From: Pseudophaeobacter sp. EL27
GTDB taxonomy: Bacteria; Pseudomonadota; Alphaproteobacteria; Rhodobacterales; Rhodobacteraceae
Length of the DNA: 64,000 bases
Direction: 5' to 3'
Assembly: GCF_900313025.1 (NCBI RefSeq)
Contig: NZ_OMPQ01000013.1
Location: 310,001-374,000 of the forward strand
The position numbers and the translations under genes are program-made. This document shows, piece after piece, positions 57,761 through 64,000 of this stretch. The first letter of the stretch is position 1, and the number at the start of each line of letters is the position of its first letter. The notes under the pieces were generated by a model. It did not search any database. It had not been told where the DNA came from and saw nothing but the letters and a program-made list of their open reading frames with translations.

Positions 57761-58976
57761 TCAGGGCCGTCATCATCCCCTTGCTTTGGCCCAGAGCCTG
57801 CGCGAGGGGATAGAGCAGGTAAGAGGCCAGCGAGACGGCGTAGTAGCTGATCGCCACCACCGAGAGCCCCTCAACGGTGTGCTGCAGCCGCAGCGCCTGA
57901 TCCGCCCGCCGGTCCATACTGGCCAAAAGCGCCTGATTCTGCGCGCTGCGCTCCACATCAACCCGGGTTCTGAGCAGCTCGCCGCCGCGCCGCGCCCGAT
58001 CCGCCAGGGTGCCAATACGGGCCTCGGTGGATTTCACCGTACGCATCGCCGGTTCATAGCGGCGCAGCATGAATTCTGAAAAGGTCTGATAGCCACCATG
58101 ACGCGCTTCGCGCAGCAATGCGATGCGTTGGTTGACGAGGGCTTCATATGCTCCTGTCGCGCCAAAACGAAAGGCAGACTGCGCGGCCATGGCCTCAAGC
58201 TGGGCAGAGACCTGCAACAGCTGGGTCAATGTTTGTTCGGCCGGCACCGTATCCGAGGTCATCTCGGCCATCATCTCGCTGAGATAGGTGTCGAGTACGC
58301 CGATGTTCGGGGTGAGCCCCCTGGCCCGGGAAAACCCCAGCATCGACATGGCCCGATAGGTCTCGATCTCGCAGAGCCGCTGCACGATGCGTCCAATCCG
58401 CTGGCTGCCAGTGGCAGCATTGGCAAAAAGCGCAAAACGCATATGCCCGGCAGGATCGATGCGGAAATCCCCCGCCACCACAGCACTGTCGTCCAGGACT
58501 TCGGCCACTGCCAGGCTTTCGGGGACAAACCAGTCCTTTAGTGATGCCTTGATCCGCTTTCCTTCGGGGCGTGGCAGGATCCGGATCATCAAGGACGTCA
58601 CCCGCTGACCCGGTGCGGCCTCCAGCCAGTCTGCAGGGAAGACATCAAAATCCGCCGGGTCAAAGGCACGTTTGGCGATGCCATCGCCGTAGAGCGTGTA
58701 GCTGACAAATTCTGTATGTTGCTCCCACTTCAGCGTATAACGCCCCAGTTGCGCCGAATGATGGGTGGCACCGGGTTGCGGATGCGCTGCACCGTGGCGG
58801 TCCAACAGCGCCGTAAGATGCTGCAGATCCAGTGCCCGATCCCGGTGCACCGCCTCCTTGGGTTGTTTCACCGCCAGATAGATCACCGTGCTGGGACTTT
58901 GCATCGCAGGGAAAGGTCGGGCGTGCAGCTCATTGGCCAGGGAATACCGTAGGGGGTGGTCCGGGATTGGGGGCAT
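57696..58976 (-). CDS. DUF3422-family membrane protein
   Basis: 426 residues: a large soluble part (PLRYSLANELHARPFPAMQS near the start, then LKDWFVPESLAVAEVLDDSA) and two C-terminal membrane helices (AISYYAVSLASYLLYPLAQA and GMMTALITLPVVGLVWLAIQ) ending KKKLH. The N-terminal motif is that of DUF3422 as I recall it. ATG 58976 (MPPIPDHPLRY) chosen by homology; 59009 is in frame. Its 3' end overlaps the YeeE gene by 65 bp tail to tail. Function unknown. Confidence 0.82.
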   Translation of the reverse strand: MPPIPDHPLRYSLANELHARPFPAMQSPSTVIYLAVKQPKEAVHRDRALDLQHLTALLDRHGAAHPQPGATHHSAQLGRYTLKWEQHTEFVSYTLYGDGIAKRAFDPADFDVFPADWLEAAPGQRVTSLMIRILPRPEGKRIKASLKDWFVPESLAVAEVLDDSAVVAGDFRIDPAGHMRFALFANAATGSQRIGRIVQRLCEIETYRAMSMLGFSRARGLTPNIGVLDTYLSEMMAEMTSDTVPAEQTLTQLLQVSAQLEAMAAQSAFRFGATGAYEALVNQRIALLREARHGGYQTFSEFMLRRYEPAMRTVKSTEARIGTLADRARRGGELLRTRVDVERSAQNQALLASMDRRADQALRLQHTVEGLSVVAISYYAVSLASYLLYPLAQALGQSKGMMTALITLPVVGLVWLAIQRVKKKLH

Positions 58977-59112
58977 GGCGCGAGATCTCCAAATGGGTTG
59001 CGGAACCATAGTGGGCAGGCCTCAATCTGTACAGAACTCTTTTATTTCAATGTGTTACCAGGATACAATGGTATACCATGGCTCAAAAACCTCTGAGAAT
59101 CCGGGGCTTGGA

Positions 59113-59165
59113 GGGGGCGCTGCCCCCGGCCTATGGCCTCCCCCGGGATATTTGGGACCAAATGA
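59113..59165 (+). repeat. Intergenic repeat copy downstream of pntB
   Basis: Palindrome GGGGGCGCTGCCCCC, then CCTCCCCCGGGATATTTGGGACCAAATGA. It has the same layout as the element at 29060-29107: GC hairpin, C-run, (A)TATTT, GGG, AxATGA. It lies in the 256-bp gap between the DUF3422 start and the pntB stop; I see nothing else there. Confidence 0.6.
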
Positions 59166-59232
59166 AATCCGCAAAAGAAAAGGCGCGCCGGATGTCTCTG
59201 GCGCGCCTGTCGTCTTAGGGTTTTGCGATCGG

Positions 59233-60666
59233 TTACTGGATCATGGTCAGCAATTGATCGAGGCTGGCCTTGGCATCACCGTAGAACATCCGGGTGTTCT
59301 CTTTGAAGAACAGCGGGTTCTCGATGCCGGAATAGCCGGTGCCCTGACCACGTTTGGAGACAAAGACCTGTTTGGCCTTCCAACATTCCAGAACCGGCAT
59401 GCCGGCGATCGGACTGTTTGGATCTTCCTGAGCCGCCGGGTTGACGATGTCATTGGAGCCAATAACGATGGCCACATCGGTTTCCGGGAAGTCCTCATTG
59501 ATCTCATCCATCTCCATGACGATGTCATAGGGAACCTTGGCTTCGGCCAGGAGAACATTCATGTGACCTGGCAGACGCCCGGCGACCGGGTGGATCGCAA
59601 AGCGAACTGTCTTGCCCTTGGCGCGCAGACGACGGGTGAGCTCAGCAACGTTCTGCTGCGCCTGGGCCACCGCCATGCCGTAGCCGGGGATGATGATGAC
59701 GCTGTCGGCCTCATCCAGCGCGGTTGCCACGCCATCAGCGTCGATCGCCACCTGTTCGCCCTCGACCTCCATCGCAGGACCGGTGGTGCCGCCAAAGCCA
59801 CCCAAGATAACGCTGACAAAGCTGCGGTTCATCGCCTTACACATAATGTAGCTGAGGATGGCCCCGGAGGAGCCCACCAGCGCGCCCACAACGATCAACA
59901 GATCATTGCCAAGGCTGAAGCCAATCGCCGCAGCAGCCCAGCCGGAATAGCTGTTCAGCATCGAGACAACCACCGGCATGTCGGCGCCGCCGATTCCCAT
60001 GATCAGATGATAGCCGATGAACAAAGCTGCCAGGGTCATGATAAACAGCGGGAAGAACCCGCCAGTGTTGAAGTACCAGATCAGGGCAATCAGCGACAGG
60101 CCAGCGGCCCCCGCATTGAGCATATGACCGCCCGGCAGTTTGACCGCAGAGGAGGTCAACTTACCCGCCAGTTTACCATAGGCAACGACAGAGCCGGTGA
60201 AGGTCACCGCACCAATGAAGATGCCGAGGAAGAGTTCAACCCGCAGGATTGAAACTTCGACGCCGTCTTTCTTGGCCAGGAGTTTGGCAAACCCGTCCAG
60301 CGCCTGTTTCTGTTCGGCGTCCATGGCCATGACACGGCCCAGTTCGATATGGGCGATGAGGCCCACAAAGACCGCCGCCAGACCAACCAGCGAGTGCATT
60401 GCAGCCACCAGTTCGGGCATCTGGGTCATCTGCACCCGTGTTGCCAGCTGATAGCCGATGGCACCACCACCGGCGATCAGCACGATCGACAGCAACCACA
60501 GGCCCGAACCGGGGCCAACGAGGGTGGCAAAAACCGCCAGTGCCATGCCGGTGATACCATACCAGACCGCACGTTTGGCGCTTTCCTGGCCGGACAGCCC
60601 ACCCAGCGACAGGATGAAGAGAACAGCGGCAACAACATAGGCCGCAGTGGTGAATCCATATTCCAT
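59233..60666 (-). CDS. pntB: NAD(P) transhydrogenase subunit beta
   Basis: Proton-translocating transhydrogenase, membrane plus NADP-binding subunit, 477 residues. About nine helices, then the NADP domain with [25 protein letters not shown] and [18 protein letters not shown] are typical. ATG 60666 ([11 protein letters not shown]) has GGGGGA upstream; the frame is open to 60732. 13 bp after pntA. Confidence 0.95.
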   Translation of the reverse strand: MEYGFTTAAYVVAAVLFILSLGGLSGQESAKRAVWYGITGMALAVFATLVGPGSGLWLLSIVLIAGGGAIGYQLATRVQMTQMPELVAAMHSLVGLAAVFVGLIAHIELGRVMAMDAEQKQALDGFAKLLAKKDGVEVSILRVELFLGIFIGAVTFTGSVVAYGKLAGKLTSSAVKLPGGHMLNAGAAGLSLIALIWYFNTGGFFPLFIMTLAALFIGYHLIMGIGGADMPVVVSMLNSYSGWAAAAIGFSLGNDLLIVVGALVGSSGAILSYIMCKAMNRSFVSVILGGFGGTTGPAMEVEGEQVAIDADGVATALDEADSVIIIPGYGMAVAQAQQNVAELTRRLRAKGKTVRFAIHPVAGRLPGHMNVLLAEAKVPYDIVMEMDEINEDFPETDVAIVIGSNDIVNPAAQEDPNSPIAGMPVLECWKAKQVFVSKRGQGTGYSGIENPLFFKENTRMFYGDAKASLDQLLTMIQ

Positions 60667-60679
60667 CTCAGTGTCCCCC

Positions 60680-62251
60680 TTAAGATTTCTGGAACATGGC
60701 AAGCATGCGCCGGGTGACGAGGAAGCCACCAAAGATGTTGATACCGGCCATAAAGACCGACAGGGCTGCCAGCAGGATCACCAGGAAACTGCCTGATCCG
60801 ATCTGCATCAAGGCCCCAAGGATAATGATCGAAGAGATCGCATTGGTCACCGCCATCAATGGCGTGTGCAGGCTGTGAGCCACGCCCCAGATCACCTGGA
60901 AGCCAATGAAGACCGAAAGCACAAAGACGATAAAGTGCTGCATGAAGCTGGCAGGCGCCACCAGACCAACCGCCAGCAGCAATGCGCCGCCCACAGCCAG
61001 CAGAGTGACCTGATTTTTGGTCTGTGCCTTAAACGCCGCCACTTCTTCGGCGCGTTTCTCTTCCGGCGTCAGCTCTGGCACCACCTCTTTGGGTTTGGCG
61101 GCAATCGCGGCCACTTTGGGTGGCGGTGGCGGGAAGGTGATTTCGCCGCCATGGGTGACGGTGGCGCCACGAATGACGTCGTCTTCCATGTCATGGTTGA
61201 CCTGACCATCTTTTTCAGGTGTCAGATCCGCCATCATATGGCGAATATTGGTCGCATAGAGCATCGAAGACTGCGCTGCCATCCGGCTGGGGAAATCGGT
61301 ATAGCCGATGATGGTCACGCCATTCTCGGTCACGATCTTCTCATCCATCACGGTGAGTTTGCAGTTGCCGCCCTTCTCCGCCGCCAGATCAACAATGACC
61401 GAGCCCGGCTTCATCGCCGCGACCATTTCTTCGGTCCAGAGCTCAGGCGCTTCGCGGTTGGGGATCAGCGCGGTGGTGATGACGATGTCCACCTCTGGTG
61501 CCAGTTCCAGGAACTTAGCCAGCTGGGCGTCGCGGAACTCCGGGCTGGAGACCGAGGCATAGCCACCGGAAGCAGCGCCATCGGCCTGCTCTTCTTCAAA
61601 ATCGAGATAGACAAATTCGGCGCCCATGCTCTCGACCTGTTCGGCCACTTCGGGCCGCACATCAAAGGCCAGGGTGATCGCACCGAGGCTGGCTGAGGTC
61701 CCAATTGCGGCAAGACCGGCAACGCCTGCGCCAACCACCAGAACCTTGGCCGGGGGCACCTTGCCCGCCGCCGTGATCTGTCCGGTAAAGAAGCGACCAA
61801 AGTTGTTGCCTGCTTCGATCACCGCGCGGTAGCCCGCGATATTGGCCATGGACGACAGTGCATCCATTTTTTGGGCGCGCGAAATACGAGGCACCATCTC
61901 CATGGCGACAACGCTGGCGCCTTTGGATTTGGCCAGCTCAAGCCCCTCTTCATTCCCACCGGGATTGAAGAAAGAGATCAGTGTTTTTTTCGAATTCAAC
62001 CGCTTCAGTTCAGCCTCATTTGGCTGACGCACCTTGGCGATGATATCCGAGGCCTTCCACAGGGCGGCAGCGGTCTTGATGATTTCAACACCGGCCTCCT
62101 CATAGGTGGCATCGCTAAAGCCGGCCGCCAGGCCTGCACCGCTCTCAATCGCGCATTCATAGCCCAGTTTCTGCAGCTGACGCGCAGAATCCGGCGTCAT
62201 AGCGACACGCGCCTCGCCGTTGATCACCTCTTTGGGTGTTCCAATTTTCAC
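60680..62251 (-). CDS. pntA: NAD(P) transhydrogenase subunit alpha
   Basis: NAD-binding subunit with C-terminal membrane helices, 523 residues. [20 protein letters not shown] is the N-terminus, then [15 protein letters not shown] (NAD loop). A Pro-rich linker and four hydrophobic helices follow. The start is GTG 62251, with GAGGGGGA 8 nt upstream, rather than the longer frame to 62395. Uses the proton gradient made by complex I to drive NADPH formation. Confidence 0.95.
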   Translation of the reverse strand: MKIGTPKEVINGEARVAMTPDSARQLQKLGYECAIESGAGLAAGFSDATYEEAGVEIIKTAAALWKASDIIAKVRQPNEAELKRLNSKKTLISFFNPGGNEEGLELAKSKGASVVAMEMVPRISRAQKMDALSSMANIAGYRAVIEAGNNFGRFFTGQITAAGKVPPAKVLVVGAGVAGLAAIGTSASLGAITLAFDVRPEVAEQVESMGAEFVYLDFEEEQADGAASGGYASVSSPEFRDAQLAKFLELAPEVDIVITTALIPNREAPELWTEEMVAAMKPGSVIVDLAAEKGGNCKLTVMDEKIVTENGVTIIGYTDFPSRMAAQSSMLYATNIRHMMADLTPEKDGQVNHDMEDDVIRGATVTHGGEITFPPPPPKVAAIAAKPKEVVPELTPEEKRAEEVAAFKAQTKNQVTLLAVGGALLLAVGLVAPASFMQHFIVFVLSVFIGFQVIWGVAHSLHTPLMAVTNAISSIIILGALMQIGSGSFLVILLAALSVFMAGINIFGGFLVTRRMLAMFQKS

Positions 62252-62512
62252 CTTGTCGGTCCCCCTCGTACTGCCCGCCCCGGCATCGCCCGGGTACGGA
62301 TCGCAAACATTATGACTATCCTGCGCAATATATTTGCGCAATGGTTTCGCTGCGTCGCCGCATTTCACTGCCGCGTTGCCGCAATTCTGCACCACTCAAC
62401 AAAACTGGTGCGGATTCTGCAACCGGCCCCTGAAATGGCACTACAATTGAAATGTTAGAGCCCTGCTCGTTTTTACCGCTCCGGACGCTTGGCCCTGTCC
62501 TCTCTTTTTCCT

Positions 62513-62962
62513 CTAGGCCCAGCGCCGGACCTTCTGTTCATAGCGCACCCAATCAGCTCGAAAGACCCGCCGCATTCGGTTTTCCTCGCCAATAATGAAG
62601 CGCTTTTCCAGGATCCAGGTCAGCACCGGGATCAAGGGCAGCGCCAGAACCGCGTCAAAGTAGAGGATCAGCCCCGCCAGCACCATGACATCGCCCAGAT
62701 AGATCGGGTTGCGACTGCGGGTGAAAATGCCGGACTGCACCAGCTTGCTGGGCGTTTCATGCGGCATCACCGTGGTTTTCTGGCGCCGCATTTCGGTCAC
62801 TGCAAGAGCCATCAGAACCAGCCCGCCGCCCACCAGCAGCCCCCCCAGAAGATCTGCCCAGACCGGGCCAAAGCCCAATCCCATCGGCAGATACTGCGCC
62901 TGACACCAGGCTAAGACGACAAAGCCAGCCAGCCAAACCGGAGGAAGGTCGATCCATTTCAT
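62513..62962 (-). CDS. ICMT/PEMT-family membrane methyltransferase
   Basis: 149 residues with about four hydrophobic helices and the SAM-binding C-terminal pattern SRNPIYLGDVMVLAG ... IGEENRMRRVF. This is the isoprenylcysteine carboxyl methyltransferase-like family found in many bacteria, with diverse or unknown substrates. There is a 262-bp gap to pntA (62252-62512) holding its presumed promoter; nothing else seen. Assignment to family is sure, substrate is not. Confidence 0.82.
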   Translation of the reverse strand: MKWIDLPPVWLAGFVVLAWCQAQYLPMGLGFGPVWADLLGGLLVGGGLVLMALAVTEMRRQKTTVMPHETPSKLVQSGIFTRSRNPIYLGDVMVLAGLILYFDAVLALPLIPVLTWILEKRFIIGEENRMRRVFRADWVRYEQKVRRWA

Positions 62963-63180
62963 TCCATGTCTCTTTCCTCAAAGCCGCAAAGCAGAGCTGC
63001 AGGGCTAATTTGCGGCACCTTTCCCAGATCCCCAGGAAAGGTCCAGAGTTTTAGCAATTTCCGCCCCGATAAAAGAACAGTATGCCTGTTTTTAAAGCCC
63101 TGTCACAACTTCGTTCCCTGACCGGCGCTGAACCTGACCCCCAGCGGTACAAATCCCTAGGCTCAGCGGGTCATATTGAC

Positions 63181-64000
63181 CTATTCCCATTCCATCTCTT
63201 CAAAAACGCGACCGGCGTTCTTGGTTGCCAGCTCATCAAAAGTGTCCAGCCCGCGCCAGTCTTGCTGATCGACGTAATAGGCGCTCGCCAGATCGCCGCC
63301 CTCTTCGATATGCGCGCCAATCTTGCCACGCAGATCGTTGAGATAGTCCAGCGTATAGCGACGTACCTGATCAAAATTGGTGGGATGACCATGGCCCGGA
63401 ATCACATAGGTCGGCGCAATCGGCTCCAGTTTTTCCACCCAGGTCTCTACCCAGCAGCTGGTGCAGGTATGGGGAAAGATTGGCAGCATGCGCTCATGAA
63501 AGGCGATATCGCCGGCAATCATGATCTTCCACGCCGGGATCCAGACCTGCACATCACCCGGATCATGGGCCGGCCCCAGATGCAGCACCTGGATCTCCAC
63601 CCCGCCGAGGCTCAGATCATAGCGATCATCAAAGCTGATATTGGCATGTTCCATCCGGCTGTCACCGGCGCGATCCTTATTGTAGGCCTGCATGCGCTGC
63701 AAAATGAAGTCGCCGTTTTTCTGTGTTTCGGCAATGGCATCGACATGGCCCAGAATATCGACACCCTGATCGCGCCAATAGCCATTCCCCAGTACCGCAT
63801 GGCCCTGGCCATTCTCGTTGATGACCAAAACAACCGGCTGATCCGTCACCGCCTTGATCTCACCGTGCAGGGCCGCGGCCAGCGCATCCGAGGCGCCCGA
63901 GTTGATCACCACAACGCCTTCATCCGTCACAATGAAAGAGAGGTTGTTGTTGTGGCCGGCGTTTTCATAGGTCGGTGGCGCGGTGGCCCCGATGGCGGAA
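63181..64000 (-). CDS. MBL-fold protein with degenerate metal motif, truncated at right edge
   Basis: Metallo-beta-lactamase-like fold, frame open to the window edge with no start, so the N-terminus is missing. Reading into the fold: AGHNNNLSFIVTDEGVVVINSG is strand 1-2; then INENGQGHAVLGNGYW stands where HxHxDH is expected. Later sites are kept: GPAHDPGD, MIAGDIAFH and VIPGHGHPTNF. So the canonical His-x-His-x-Asp-His cluster is replaced by Asn-Gly-Gln-Gly-His-Ala in a straight alignment. Zinc binding may be altered. The 218-bp gap 62963-63180 holds nothing I recognise. Confidence 0.75.
   Translation of the reverse strand, partial: SAIGATAPPTYENAGHNNNLSFIVTDEGVVVINSGASDALAAALHGEIKAVTDQPVVLVINENGQGHAVLGNGYWRDQGVDILGHVDAIAETQKNGDFILQRMQAYNKDRAGDSRMEHANISFDDRYDLSLGGVEIQVLHLGPAHDPGDVQVWIPAWKIMIAGDIAFHERMLPIFPHTCTSCWVETWVEKLEPIAPTYVIPGHGHPTNFDQVRRYTLDYLNDLRGKIGAHIEEGGDLASAYYVDQQDWRGLDTFDELATKNAGRVFEEMEWE

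Noticed and set aside
1-64000. CRISPR arrays, tRNA or rRNA genes, insertion sequences, prophage
   Set aside because: No regular direct repeats, no tRNA T-arm pattern, no transposase or phage proteins were seen in reading the window.

Overview
The window looks like core chromosome of a marine alphaproteobacterium of the Rhodobacteraceae (Roseobacter group; Phaeobacter, Ruegeria or Leisingera are plausible). Support: moderately high G+C; a nuo operon with separate nuoC and nuoD, a long NuoE with a helix-hairpin-helix tail, and extra small genes between the nuo genes; the nuoN-birA-coaX-rnj order; a complete leucine/isovalerate degradation set; and an LpcC-like LPS core glycosyltransferase beside waaA. 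I see no tRNA or rRNA gene, IS element, prophage or CRISPR array. The genus is inference.

Layout. 1-4.9 kb (+): 3' part of prfC, an orphan GT2-like glycosyltransferase, a DEAD-box RNA helicase with a long disordered tail, and a 57-residue small protein. 4.95-25.0 kb (-): one long run beginning at nuoA (25004) and reading nuoA-B-C-D-E-(DUF5337-like)-F-(lipoprotein)-(DUF5333-like)-G-(lipoprotein)-H-I-(carboxymuconolactone decarboxylase-like)-J-K-L-M-N, then a hairpin, then birA, coaX and rnj. This encodes all 14 complex I subunits plus five accessory ORFs. 25.3-34.8 kb: the liu/ivd pathway on the minus strand (isovaleryl-CoA dehydrogenase, an acyl-CoA synthetase, a secreted Cys-rich protein, both methylcrotonyl-CoA carboxylase subunits, HMG-CoA lyase, methylglutaconyl-CoA hydratase), interrupted by a plus-strand ompW with an FNR-type box. 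35-45 kb: a DegT-family aminotransferase and gph (-); then glmU-glmS-alkD-like (+), a lipoprotein (-), and moaA, waaA and an lpcC-like gene (+).

45-56.4 kb is the most system-like accessory region. A minus-strand operon (double-NBD peptide ABC ATPase, ArgE-like M20 deacylase, MarR regulator, three tandem M20D amidohydrolases) diverges from a plus-strand operon (substrate-binding protein and two permeases). Together they would import peptides or N-acylated amino acids and deacylate them. 56.6-64 kb: a YeeE/YedE sulfur transporter that overlaps a convergent DUF3422 gene, pntAB transhydrogenase, an ICMT-like methyltransferase, and the 3' part of an MBL-fold gene whose HxHxDH motif is degenerate.

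The metabolic theme is aerobic energy conservation (complex I, transhydrogenase) and catabolism of amino acids and peptides, with cell-envelope precursor genes (glmU, glmS, waaA) between them.
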